Source: Casuarius casuarius
Lineage: Eukaryota; Chordata; Aves; Casuariiformes; Casuariidae
Assembly (NCBI GenBank): GCA_003342895.1
Contig: PTFA01000087.1
Coordinates: 3,115,993 to 3,179,992 of the forward strand
Direction of reading: 5' to 3'
DNA length: 64,000 bases
Made by a program: the position numbers and the translations under genes. This document shows positions 23,169 to 36,449 of the stretch, piece after piece (positions within the stretch are counted from its first letter, which is position 1; each line of letters begins with the position of its first letter). The notes beneath the pieces were generated by a model. The model was not told the origin of the DNA and did no database searches. It saw only the letters and a list, made by a program, of their open reading frames with translations.

Positions 23169-26100
23169 ACCGGGCGCCTGCGCACCCCGTGATGCAACAT
23201 GCCACCCTCCAACGGCGGCTGGTGCGACTTCTCATAAATGTCACTGCTGGATTTTGCAATCAAAAGATCACGTCTGTCGGAGTAATTCTAGCCGTTTCCC
23301 AAACCGACCCTGAATCCTGCGGTTATGCTACATTAGACAGCCTTTTCCTAGTAACACTGTAAAAAAGAGAGTAACAAGAAGCAAAGCTATCCTACAAGGC
23401 TTGCACATGAGAGAGGCAGGCACTTGTACAGGCAGATTTAACATGGAAGTTGCAAATTGAAGCTCTTCCAAGTTAAGAAATACTCTAAGTTCTCTTGTAT
23501 TATTTCAGAACAGAATTTAAGTTATACAAATAAAACTGGGGAAGGGGCAATAATTAAGCTCATCATATGGAGCTGTACTGGCTCAAGTACCCACTCCCAC
23601 TACCTACCTCCTCTTTCCCTCAGGCCTTGTTTTTTCTCCCTCCTCCGTCAAGCAGCCTTCTGGCTGTTACCTCCCACTTCTTCTTTCCTTCTGTTCAAAC
23701 TGACACCTCTTCTCCCATCCCCATTTTCCCTCTCCTGATCTGTTTCTACTCCCTCGAGTGTCTGTGTTATTTCTGATCTGTGATCAGCCTGTGATATCTG
23801 GCAGCTTCTTCCTTCTCTTTGCTGCTTGGGAACAGCTTGGAGGAAGCACGAAAAATCTCCCTGCCCTCCGTTCTCGTGCCTGGTAAAACCACAGCCGGAA
23901 ACACAAGACGGCAGGAAGAGTCCTGTTCAGCCCTGCAACTTCTGCAACAGGGCTGCCGGTTTGATCTTGGAGCGATGGGACCCTCAGGAACTGACATCGC
24001 GCAGGACCGTGCTCAGCAGCAACACAGTCTCAGAAACCCAAACTCTCCAGGCTTTACCTACTAACAGAAGGAAATGGAATTCTTCTTTAAGTTGAGCAGT
24101 TATCCAAGTTCTGGTGGATCTGTCTCTGGGGGAAATAGAGAAGGAAGAAGTATCTGGACAGTAAGGTACCTCTCTGTGCCTAATTAATACACAGAGATGC
24201 TAATGCATCCAAAAAATTTCCTTCTGTATACATATCAGCATGATCCAAACAACTTGGCCTAAACACGTTCTTGTAAGCACCTACCGTTTTTGGCTGCAAT
24301 ACCTCAAAAAAAATACCTCAAAACAAACAAACAAAAAATCCAGCCTAAACTGAACTTATGAATCGCCACACACACTGGGCTGCTGAAGTTTGCTTTAAGC
24401 AACCAAAATCAAAGTGTAGTGAGAGCCTGCAAAATTCAGATTCCAGCCCAGCTCTGGGGACTCTCCAAGCACAGTGACCATTCAGACTAGGGATGAGACA
24501 CATTCGGTTCCTCAAAAATAAAAATCACCTGACAAATAATCAGCAATTCAGGTATCAGGACAACCACTGGCTGAAGCAGCAACCCTCTGAAGATGCCGTA
24601 GCACTGGAGAGCTGAGCAGGACAGCTCTGTTAAGCACTGCAAGGGAGGAAGGAAGCACATACAAAAGAGGTATAAGCTACAGAAGACTAAGGGCTGGATC
24701 TGGAGCCGTGATATGCCTACGTGACTAGTCAAGAACATCTTCAGGAGAGATGGTGCAAGCACGCTTTACCACATACATGATTTCAGAAGCCTGAAACATG
24801 GTACAGCCAGTGGTTGAAAAAAGACTCAAGTATCTCTCCGAGCAAAGAAGAAGAAAAAAAAGAATACTGGGAATTGCTATTACACCTTGGTGCTGCTGTC
24901 CATCATCAAAGCTCTGATCTAAGGTATCAGGTGAAGGCTCGCTGATGAGAAACAGAAAACCAAATACATTGTTAGAGTTAAGTCTTGATCCCCCAAAAGG
25001 CTAGGTAAAATTTCGCATCCCCAGTCAGGGTGTATGGCTGAAGACAGCTCCCCTCTCCACTGCCTTTACTACCNGGGCATGTGTGGAATAAAGTTGTTTT
25101 TGCAAGTCATGCAGGACTCTCGTCAGAAAGAGCTTATCGAACATGGGATCTGAAGCCGGACAGAAGGCAGCCTGGGAACTTCTGCAAATCTGTGGAGAAG
25201 CAGCCAAGGAATTTTCAAAAGAAAGATAAAGAGATTCTTCCTGTAATTTCCACTCCTCTGCACCAAGCCACTTTCTGCAGAGCAGATTAGCTATCCTCCC
25301 CAAGAGGGCTAAACTGTTCTAGTGCAGCCCAGTTCTCCAAAATGTCATAGACTTTGTAAAAGGCCAAAATTCCTGAAGAAAGCAGAAGTTTTAACTAAAT
25401 TTAAACCAACAGTCAGCCATATTGTTATCATGATTTGCACAGCTGCTCTGTAACAGAGTTCATAATGCCACAAGGGACTACTTAACTGCAATCACCCTTC
25501 CTACACAGGCATGTAGCATTCTGGGAGGCTGATCAGTTAATTAAGCAGCAGTAAGTCCACAGCATGCCCTATAGCCTAGTGCAGTTACACAAAATTATTT
25601 CTGCAAATGAAGTTCTCTCAAACACCACTTAGAGAAGGGGGGAAAAAAAACCAAAACACTGTAGAGCGCAGTGGGTGAAATAAGAAAGAGAATTATTTTC
25701 TGCACATGCCACATGTCAACACAGCACCCATTTAGCATGCCTAACTCTCCCCATTTCAGTCTCAGCCGGAAAACAAGACAAAAAAATATTTCCAAATACA
25801 ACAGAAAAGGTTTCCACCGCTGCTGGTCGGAGGGGGGATCAGAAGCGAAGGAACAGACCAAGTCACCAGCCAGCAATGAATGAGCCCTCCCCTCCTCAGC
25901 CACCCTAGTAATTCACATGTTGCTTTAGCTTTAGAAGCTCCAGGCAACTCCTCACATACCTCCCTCCAACCACAGAGATGCAATAGCCACGTCAGTAAGT
26001 TAGACAACATNTTAAAACATAAAAACAAAACAAAAAACCAGCACATGCAGTCAGGGAAGTGCCAGGACACTGTTCCACCACCTAGCCAGGTCCCTCTCCC

Positions 26101-26371
26101 TGGAAGCACCAGCCCTGCCCTGGAGGCTCTAGCCCTACACCCAGATTCCCAAGACCACATCAAAACAAGGCGGCCCTGCTGTAAACAGATAGGGCTGCAA
26201 GATGGTCCAGCAGAGTCCCAGCTCCTTGGGCTGGGGACCATCCCTGCCCAACTTACAGCAACAACAGTAAATAGTTAACGAGGTTGGGCAAGATCATTAA
26301 AGATAAACATCTTTCCCCAACATTTCTCTTCCCTTTTGTTCCTGATGGGAACCAAACTTTCTTTTTTTCTT

Positions 26372-26392
26372 TCTCTCTCTCTCTCTCTCTCC
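26372..26392. repeat. (CT)n microsatellite
   Basis: About ten CT units following a T-rich tract. Confidence 0.9.
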
Positions 26393-28490
26393 TTAATTTA
26401 AACAAGAAAGAGGGGTGGTGCTGTGCTAGTACAAGACAGCGAAGCTGGGATTTCAAGTTCTGATTTTGTTTCTCCTCTCATGGCCTAAGGTCACTTGACT
26501 TCTCTTGCTCATTTATCTGTAAAATGAGGCAAATAATTAGAAACTACTACCCAATGTTATAGAAATTATTTAATTCATAGTTGTACAGCTCTTTGAAGAT
26601 ATAAACAAAGTGCCAACTATTATTACTAGATCATGATCTATTTTTCCCCCCAAGCTTCCTAAGGGAAGAAAAAAAGCATGCGATCAGGCAACTGTATTTC
26701 TAATGAGATGCAATATTCAGAAAGTAGGACATTTTAAAACAGATTGGACAATCTTTTTCCAGCTCAGAAAGATTATTCCCAATACATAAACCTCACAGGA
26801 TTATAAATTCATGAAAAGAAAAATATCATTTGACTAGGTTTCTGCTGACAAAATAAGCTTGTCTAAATAAACAGGGAAAATATATACTCCCAGTCTTTAA
26901 GAGAGCAAAAAGAATTTCTCAAAGAAGCAGGGGCAAAAATGAAATTAGATTTGAAAGCTTTGTGGGGGATGAATTTAAATTTTCTGAATATGAAGCAACT
27001 GTCAGGACTGGAAAAGTCAATTAGAAAGGATAAGGCGGGGGGAATGCACTGTGCAAGAGAGGTCACGTGCTAGATAAACAGGGCAGTACACTAAATATTT
27101 ATGGATAAATACAACTCCCTTTCTCTCCTTAGCCATAGATACATTAGAGAGCTACCATCAGTATTCTGGATGAAGAGGCTGTTAAGTTACATTAAGGTTA
27201 CCCAAACCACATAACTTAGCGACTGAGCCAAAGCAGAAAAAAAAAACCACACTGTTCTCTGCAAGCAGCAATATTCCCCTCTCAAAAGAAGGGGGGGATC
27301 TTAAATATCCTGCCTCCTTCCCCACCACCGCGGACACCACCTGCCAGTGGTGTTGCACTCCTTCCCCAGCCCCGCAAGCCTGAGGTTACATTCATTCCCA
27401 ATCTGAAACCAACAGATCTGTGGTCTTACCCCTTGCTGAACCTAGCAGTGAGCCAAGTCAAAACCGACCTCCTCCAACCGGCCCGATTTCCCCTCACCTG
27501 TAGGGTACAGGAGCCCTGCTTCAGAAAGTGATGCTCCTGCATCACGAGTCTGAACACGGTGCATGCGTAGGGATGCACGTGTACGCTATGAACAAGCTTT
27601 ATTTCTTTTTTCTTTTAATATCACATCCATTCAGACAACATAACTGCAGTATAGGATTTTTAATGTTGGAATACAATATTCATATTTTAACGGTTCACAG
27701 AATTACTATTTTGAGCACATCTGACTTTAGCACAACTATCAAAAGCCCAAGAAAAGCTCAGTCTGGGCTGGACTCTGCCAGACAAGTTATCTAAGTGCTA
27801 ATAAACGCAATCATGAGAAGTATGCACAAGAAGCCCTGTATTTCTTTTCCCATCCATATTAAATGTGACACTGATTAAAAAAAGAGACCAGTTTTTGCCT
27901 TTTGCATATGGGTAACATAATAGCGTGGACTAGACGTGTGGTGTTTTGCTGCTGCACGTGCATGGTCTGTCTCCCTTTCAGACATGAAGACAATCTGCTG
28001 AGTGCAGCGTTAAACTCAAAACAGTCCCAAGTGTTGGAGCAAGGAGAAGAGGCACTTAAGCAGCTGGAATTCAGTGAGGTTAACGGCACCTCAGTAAAGC
28101 ACTTCTATCTGCTAAGGCTTATTTTAGAAGTGTTATTTAGCTTTTCCAGATTATTTATACACACTTCCTTAACGCGGGTCACAATACGGACTGTCAGCAT
28201 CGTGTTTAACGAGACACTTGCTAGGGAACAACAGGATGGAAATCCATGGTTTTAAGCCTAGACAGAGGCAACAGGCAGCAACACTGAAACTTCAGTCAAG
28301 ACACATCTGCATAGTTTATGTGGCGAGAACAGAGCTCACAAATCCGGGCTGAACTTGGGGCAATACAGTAAGAAATTCCACGTTCATCTATCTTGTTGGG
28401 AGAAGCAGACAGTAGCTTGTAATATAGTCCACTGTTTCTGTCAACACTGAGTCAGAAACCAAGATTTCTTGCCATCTTGTTAGAAGAGGC

Positions 28491-28511
28491 TTTTATTTAT
28501 TTATTTATTTA
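28491..28511. repeat. (TTTA)n microsatellite
   Basis: About five TTTA units. Confidence 0.9.
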
Positions 28512-29418
28512 ATGGTGAAAGCAAGTAGCAGCAGAAGAAATCAGTTCCAGCTTTCTGGACAGATTGCTGAGAGAAACAGATCTAACTAAAACAGAATGCC
28601 TCCAAATACCAGAATTACATTGGTATTTGCGCTACAGGCGTGGAGAGAGCAGGACTGAGCACCAGCTATTACCGTCTGGGCTAGACACGGACACACACCC
28701 ATCCCCCAGGAGGGGCAGCACAAGTGACAGGGAAAATAAAACAGACTTAGGTCCCAATAATTTTGCTACCTGTGGAGAAGAGAACAGGGGAACAGCGGCA
28801 CATCTGGAAACTGAGGATGGGGAGACTTCCAGGAAAGGCAAGACACGTGCATGGTGATGCCAGCAGACTGGCAATCTCCAAACACACATCCAGCAGAAAG
28901 TGGCTGCCAGCCAATGTCAGACTTCTAAGGATGTTTTTACAGCCATGACCAATTCAAACCCAGCGGGAGGGCTGGGCCAACTGTAGCGTCATCCCAGCAA
29001 CACTGATAAGCCCCAGTAAAACTGAAGGAACAGGACCAGGGTGGGAGACAATAGGTGATAACCGCTCCTGGAGCCAGCCAGCCACTGATTAAACACCCAG
29101 GGAATAAAAGCTGTTAGCGGTGGAGTTTAGGGTTCCTGACAAGCCGGGAGCAACACCTGGATCCTGCCTGAGACCCAAGGCAGCCTGCAAGAAACCCAGA
29201 GAGAGCCACCACACAGTGATTTAGCATGGGAAGGGTTGGCGATCCAAGAATAGGCATTTCAAAGGTTGTGGGGAGGGGAAAAGGCAGGGGCAAAGAAGGG
29301 AAATACTAGCCCTCGTGTCCTGCAGTCCTGCACTGCAACCAAGGATGCAATACGGTACAGAAGAGCAGCAATGACCAAAGCCAGAAAAGCCCAGAGCCCT
29401 CGGCAGCTGGACTCGGAC

Positions 29419-29434
29419 AAAAAAAAAAAAAAAA
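29419..29434. repeat. A16 tract
   Basis: Homopolymer A run in a GC-richer setting. A second A16 followed by (GA)n lies at 29535-29570. Confidence 0.9.
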
Positions 29435-29534
29435 GAGTTGGTTCCAACCCAAAATATGTCTGACCAAAAGAGAAAATTAATGAATAGATATGAAGAAAAG
29501 TAGTAAAAAAAAATCTAGGAGCAGCTATGCTTGG

Positions 29535-29570
29535 AAAAAAAAAAAAAAAAGAAGAAGAGAGAGAGAGAGG
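29535..29570. repeat. A16 tract followed by (GA)n
   Basis: Sixteen As, then GAAGAA and a GA repeat. I see no processed-gene body upstream that would make this a retrocopy tail. Confidence 0.9.
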
Positions 29571-32500
29571 AGATGCTTGCTGCACTCTCCGAAGCAGAAT
29601 GACTCTCCTAGCAAACTTCCGGGCACAAGGTGAGCATGTCTTTGGATCACAGGCTATTAAAATGTTACGAAGAGCAGCAGCCACCGCTGCTGGTCTCAGC
29701 TGGCTCTAAGGGTGGTTGAGAGAAGATCAGGGCAAGCAGGCAGCCAGCTAGCTATACATGGCATGTAGGTGAGCAGGGACAGGATTCAGTCCATCAGCCA
29801 CACAGAGCAACGGCACAAAGGCAGCACATCCCAGCTGAGTGGGGAGACAGCCTTACGAAGCAGTTATAGCACCAAGATAGCCATTGAGAGAAAGCCCAAT
29901 ACAATGTGGGACAGAAGCTGGAAGATACCATAGGTAGACTTTTAGGGCCTTTGGACAGGACCAGGTGAACAAGGAAATGACCAGACCTATTATTTAGCCT
30001 TGCGTAGATGCGCCACAAGAAAAAGTATGCTTGCTTCTCTGGTTGGATAACACACAACTCAAAGAAAAAACAAGCAAACAAGCATACACGCTTTATCCAG
30101 TGATAAGGCAAGGAAAAGAGGATCAGAAATTAGAGTATCCAAAGGGCTGTGAGCCAACGGTGAAGGTCACAGCAGACTAGTAGACGCTGGTCTTGCAAAG
30201 CATTTGTACAAAATATGAAACAAAGCAACAGCATGAGTTAAAACGGGAGACCTAGCAACCAGCCGGGAAGTCAGCTGTGTTGTCACGGGGGTGAAAATAC
30301 CGAGGAAGCCCCAGGCACATTCCAGTTGCGGGGCGCATGGCTGACATGCGAACACAGCAACTCAAACTAGCTCCTTAAATAAAGAGCCAGCTGGAATCTA
30401 GGAACCTCAAGTCTTTCGCATGATAGATTATACTGTGATATCCAAAACAAAGTAGGCAAGGGATAACCATTCCCAAAACAAAACTGCTAGCTCTGACATG
30501 CACTAGGCTACTTGGATCATATCAGTCTAGAACAAATGCAAGATGCTGTACCTTGAAGTCACCTAAGTGAGCCATTTCCAAGGGCTAACACACCAAATAG
30601 AGCATTTGACAAAATAGACTTCCACATAAACTTGCCCCAGTCATCCAAAAGTCCTGGGCAGTTTCTCTGCACATTGCAGTTGAACTGCTGAGTCTGATTC
30701 ACTGCACATGCACAGTGCAGCTGCATCATGCAGGCACAGTAGTTCCTGTGGGCTTTGTACTGAAGCATTTCCACTGGCTGTTGTACCCGTGCCATGCAAC
30801 AGAACTGCTCCAAGTGGTCATTTCAGATCATTTCTTGAACGATAAAAATATTTGCTACTATGCCACAGTCCATACGTTAAGTTCAAAGCCACTGGCTTTA
30901 AAATGTGGAAAGCCTCCCTGAATCTAAATAGTGGTTTGACCTGCATAAACAATGGCTATTGTTTAAAAGATAGCAAATAAATGGGTATTTACACAAACAG
31001 AAGCAGTACAATGTTCATCTACAAATCCTGCTGGAAACTGTAAGCAGCCTAATTTTAACAACTTTGGAAATAAAAGCCTAAAGGAGCTGTTGTGTAAGGT
31101 ACCAAGGAGAAAGAGACCAGGTACACAGATACTAAAGACATCAGTGGTGAGGAACAATTCAGTGGATTAGATTACTCACCCAGGGGAGCAGACTTAATGC
31201 TGATCTCCACTGTCACTCTTGAGCCAGTACCACTAATCCATATAAAGTACTGACGCTAAAAAGGGAGAAATAGAGAAATAATTTAATCAATCACCACAAA
31301 GTTAGAGGCAACTTAACTATGAGATCTTACAAAAGTTGATTATAAAGTGACATGGGATAAGGAAGCAAGATAGATGATGTACATAGCAGCATTAACAAAA
31401 ACTCCAGTACGAAGAGATTAAAGGATGAGAACCAATGTACTAATGGGAAATGAGCTTGGTTATTCCTAATAATTCCCAGTAACATTAGCTCCCAGTATTT
31501 CTACATTACATGTTTGGCCTGTGCCTGCCCTCCACCTTCCCAGGTGATCATGAGCATATAACACAAAATGAAGGTGGATGGTGCCTTCTAAAAGCTCCCT
31601 TCTCACTCTGGTCACCTCCAAAGATCCCAGACAAGCACCCCACAGAGTTGTAGATCTAGAGGATGGAGGGCTAATTAAGCTAGTGGAAGTCAGTGCAGTG
31701 CACAGCACTGAACAGACCCTCCAGCTCTTCTCCATCATCAGGGAGGATGTTCCCCTCTACAGATCATGATCAAAATAAAACCCATCTGGTCTGGCAAGCT
31801 TGATCTAAATGTTCTGTGAGAAGGTGTCAGGGAACCTTCGAATTTGAAATGCGAAGCAGCGTTTGGGGAATGAAACTCTCGTCCGATAAAAAACACGAAT
31901 GCCATTCCTAAGCAATAACACGAGCTCCCACTAAAAGAGACATAAGAAGCAGTAACTTCAATACAAGTTCTCAGTGAAGTATGGCTGCTAGGATTGAAAC
32001 AACTCGGAATACCTCTGAAAAGCTACTGTACTAAGTAATTCTTCTAGTTATGACTCCAGTGTACCCACACCCAGGATACTGTGCTGGGATACCAAGATAG
32101 TGCTCTTGGAACAAAAACGATGCCAACAGCAAGACAGAAAGACTATTGCCAAATTGACAGAAGTTGAGGACAAGCAAGCAACACGATCAGAACGCAAAGA
32201 ATCAGCTCAAAAATTAAGGACCAACACAAACTAACTAGCTGTCGACCTGGGGCAAAAAAGACAGACTGCAAATATTCAGCAGGCAGAAACACAATGAAAG
32301 CTGAGAGAATTCAGCCACATAAGCATACCTACCAGACGGGTCCAAAAAAAGATGCAATTTCAAGCCTGGATACTAAAGCAGTATACCAAAGTCTCAGGGC
32401 ACACAAACGATTAGGTGATCATTGCTTCTCACAACAGTTTTTTTAAACTAGACTGGACAAAAATCCAAGCAAAAAAAATACACAGAGCACAAAGGACAGG

Positions 32501-35500
32501 GGCATATGAGTCTGTGCAAGCAGACTCCTTCACAAGACTGGGGCTTCAGGCTATTGCAACAGAATAATTATGTACTGAGCCCTGTGCCACACAGGAAAAA
32601 ACCATCTGTCAGATGGAAAAGAGACAAAATCTGGTAGGGGAGGGGAGGGAAGAAAAAAAAATAAAGTATTTGAGGTTTCTATAAAGGGTACTGCAGAATG
32701 TCATGTACGAAACTAGGGAAAAAATGTTACTTAGCAGTGTTATTTTAAGTGTGCTTAAAGTACTACCAAGGACGCAAATGGAAAACCTATAATTAGATGG
32801 AGTTTCTCCTCTCCATCCCAAACACTAAACTCCAGCTAAGGCATGCAAGGCTCAAACCGGTCGGATCTTTGGGATTCCCACTGCCTGGGCTGGGAGGACC
32901 CGGAGGCAGCAGTCGTCAGGCAGAGGGGAGGGAGATGTGCAATGCAGCGGCTGCACCCCACTGAGGGGTGCTGGCCGGACAGCCAGCTGCCCGCTGGCAC
33001 AGTTGGCCTGCTGCTGTGGACACCAGCTTCAGAGGCAACGTGGTCCCAATTTCTTCATCATCCTCTCCGCCACAGAAAGGACCTCCAGCACAGGAAAGTC
33101 CCAGCAACTTTTCAGAAAGAAGCTCTGTCCCGATTCTGCCCAGTCTCTCCCCTTTTATTAACTCCATCTTTAAAGAAGGTGAAGTTAAACTCCCTGCGAG
33201 TGCAGGACTGATTAATCTGTTCTTCCCCCAGGGGAGTGCATGCAGCATTCATTTACAGGCACCAACAGCTACTCCTGAGTTTCTTGACTATGACTATTTT
33301 GGTAAATCAAAGATGTTCTTTGTTACTGTGGTTTGACAGAAAGTTTTAGTCATTTCCTCTTCAGCAGACTCAGAGTTACACATCCAAAGCCCACACCTCT
33401 AGCAAACAGTATGGGCACTCACTGCCTAACGAAAAAGGGAAAAAATGCATGCATTTCTCAAAAGTGAACTAACTGAACTAACTAGAAGTGAACTAACTTT
33501 ATATACTACATTGTGAGCTGTTCCCAGAAGATTCAAGGAGGCATTTCACAGTTTGTTTCGAAGGCTGCTAGGGAAGTCACCCACCTATATAATTTTCTTC
33601 TTCCCTCCTCAAACTCAACTTAACTTTTACTAATGAGCCTGCCTAGAAATCTCAGATTCTCTCTACAGCTAAAGAAACCTCTCTTACTCCCCTTCTACTT
33701 TTGCAAGACCGTTTTCAAAGGTAAGCAACCAAATTCAGCACTCTGAATGCTCTGCCTGTAGGGCTGGCTGTGATGTTCACCTCGGCATTTTTCCTGACTG
33801 AACAGGGCACAAGACACAGCCACCCAGGGGGTTTTACCTTCCCACTTGCCTTACAATCCTGGGAAGGCTGACAGGCCCCCAAGCAAGTCTGGAGCTCAGG
33901 GACACTGGATGAAGACCGGGAGTTGTTGGACTTCTGGGAAAGGGTGGAGTTTTTCTGGTTTAGCTGGAAGGCTAAATTACCATCCAAGAGCAGCAACCGA
34001 GGGAAGAGCAGCTCTTGCATCACACCAACAAGCATGCCATCCCTGCACAAAGTGCCGATCAGAGGGCACATAGGCGAACATTGGAGTGACAGGAGATCTC
34101 TAGCCTTAATCGTAAGCTCTCCGCAGACACCAAATTCAATGTAAGTTCAGTTTCAGTATCAGAAAACAACCTCCCAGAAAACCACACTCATAACCAAAAG
34201 CCAATTTTTAGGACTGATCATTTAAGAAATGCAGGACTATGCAAGACAATAAGATAAAATTTAAATGAGTTTTTGCTTTCCTGTAGAGAAGAATGAAAAA
34301 TATAGTTGTGCTGGAGGAACCCTCCCAATACACCCAGGAAGAACCAGTACCGCAAGGCAAACAAAAATAAAGAGCAAACAGAAGACAGGTGCAAGACATG
34401 AAATCTCCTGTCTCTTCCAGACGTAATCTCTTAACCAAGAAGAAAACCCAAGCCCTAATTCTGCAATCTTGTATGTCTTAGCTCAGCAATAATACTTTAC
34501 CTTGCCAAAAGTTCTATACAACAGCCATCCATTTCTTTTTCAAATTAAGGAAGCACAATGGCATACAATTATACACTGTAGGAATTTAAAAGGGACACAA
34601 TCCCATGCCTAAAGATCTGAAAGATTCATGTGTTGGCTGTATTTAGGGCTGCGGCTTAACAGTAAAGCAGCAGCTCTATTTCTTTTCTTTGTACCTGCTA
34701 AAAACTTTGTTTCAGAAACACTTCTGGAAGAACTAAAATGAGGAGTGCTGCAACCAAATAATGTGGTTTACAACTGTTCTTTACTAGATAAAGATCACCT
34801 TTGCCTGATCATTTCTGGTCAAGAAAAGGACTGAGTTACAAGATCTGAAAGATTTCCCCTCCTTTCTACTAAAAACATCTATATAACATGGGACTGAAAT
34901 AGTCACAGCACAATTCAAATTACCCCTCCTTCCCACACACTCGCTTTATGTCTGCATGTTTGTGTTTAAATTAAAAAGCTACAATGATATTCTTCCTACA
35001 TTTTTGAAAAAAACAGGGCNGTACATTCCCCAGGCAATGAAACTCCCCCAAAACCTTGTATTTCAACATCTCCCACTGCTGCCACACAGCCCAAAGCACT
35101 TCACGAGTTCAGGATCCTACACACACAGCAGGAAAGTGGCTGAATTAACTGCAAGGGCCGATTCTGCTCAAGATTACAAGACCTTGTGTTTGTTGGTCAC
35201 TTGGGTGACTTGTACCTCAAGGATGCAGCCAGATTGGTGCCCTGGGTAGGTTATTCAGCCACTTCAGCACCCAGAACTTGCATAAAAACAAGGACATCAG
35301 CTGAGCGGACATCAGCTGTTTAGGACAGGATCAACCAGACAGCAAAGCTGGGCAGGTTAGCTCGGCCTGTGNCAGGGGATAGCGTCAAATGAGGTGGCCA
35401 AAGTTTTGCCAAGCAGAGCATTTGCAAAATTAATTGGGAATATTCAGACAAGCTATGCTGCCTGCCATGCTACGGGAGTGTACAAGGGATGGCAAATTGT

Positions 35501-36420
35501 ATTAATAGTTCAAAGCTGGTAGAGTTGCTTCTCCAGGAAACATTGGTCAAGAGGTGCCACCTCCCAGCTCCAAGCAGCCATGTCCCAACCTCTTCTCCTT
35601 TCCAAGCCAGCTTGCAAAAGTTTCTGCTTTCTCAAAGCAATGGCATCATGTGGAGCTCTCCTGAAAGACAGCTCTTTCTGCAGCTTGCTTGTCAGGAGAA
35701 GAGGCTGATGCTTGCAAACTCTACCTTTTATCTGTTTTTATAAATGGTTTTTCCTTTCCACCTCTTTTGCTTTTACTTGAAAGAATGAATCAACAGCTTG
35801 CTTCACTTGATTCAAAATTTATGAAGGAAAATTAATAATATGTACATTTATAAGGAAGTCACCAATGCAAAGCTGATTGCATCCAGTTATCTTGCCTCAG
35901 AAAGGTGGGAGTGGAATTTAAAGCCAAGCAGCAAAGCACTGAAGAAACAGTAGTTCAAATGTTTTGGAGACCTAAAGATTTTCCATGGAAAGAGCTTTTG
36001 ATGCATGTCTTTTATATTTGGACACTAATGGTCCAATTTTTTGTAAAAGGCCATTAGGCAAAGGCTGGTTTGAGACTGAACTGAAGTTACCAGGGTTACA
36101 GCTTGAATTTCACCACATCCATGTGTATCACCTATCCACACCAATTATCACCCACAAACACCCAACCTCTCTCATGGAAATCACCCTGTCCTAGCATACA
36201 ACTTTTCAGCTGCCCCAGACCATGTAAAGGATCTCATATTACCGACGAAACAGCCTAATCATATTTAAACAAACGTGTAGCATATGTGTTTTAGCCCTTA
36301 TTTTTATTTTTGGTTTCTACAGCATTGACTATCTTTTGCCACACAGAAAAACCTCACAGCATCCACATTAACAAACCAATATAGTTTGAGATATTACTGC
36401 ACTCACAGCTGAAACCCAGA

Positions 36421-36449
36421 ACAGCACTTGTCCACTCTGCAAGTGCTGT
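36421..36449. repeat. Perfect 10-bp inverted repeat with 9-base loop
   Basis: ACAGCACTTG at 36421-36430 and its exact complement CAAGTGCTGT at 36440-36449 enclose a 9-base loop. Pairing does not extend beyond the ten pairs, so it is too short for a typical microRNA precursor. Confidence 0.85.

Larger units (their letters stand above)
23169..35000. other. Mostly unique non-coding DNA with short simple repeats
   Basis: I find no recognisable gene, RNA gene or clear dispersed repeat across this block. GC is somewhat raised at 32860-33080 and 28650-29200. Poly-A tracts and microsatellites inside it are listed separately. The longest frames (159 codons - at 25762-26241, 141 codons - at 29259-29684, 118 codons - at 33715-34071) have compositions and low-complexity stretches that do not suggest real proteins. 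Confidence 0.45.

Noticed and set aside
25762..26241. 159-codon open frame on the - strand
   Set aside because: It runs through an N and a phenylalanine/leucine-rich stretch from a T-rich tract, the opposite strand is also open, and it matches nothing known to me.
28950..29240. Possible second LTR or promoter with GGAATAAAAGC
   Set aside because: Composition resembles an LTR, but I found no TG..CA ends, inverted repeats or target duplication, and the A/T element is a single weak match.
29419..29550. A16 tracts as tails of processed pseudogenes
   Set aside because: No gene-like body precedes either tract, and no flanking duplications were seen.
31466..31769. Opposing 90- and 63-codon frames that look mildly protein-like
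   Set aside because: Both strands are open over the same DNA, with no splice context or known homologue.
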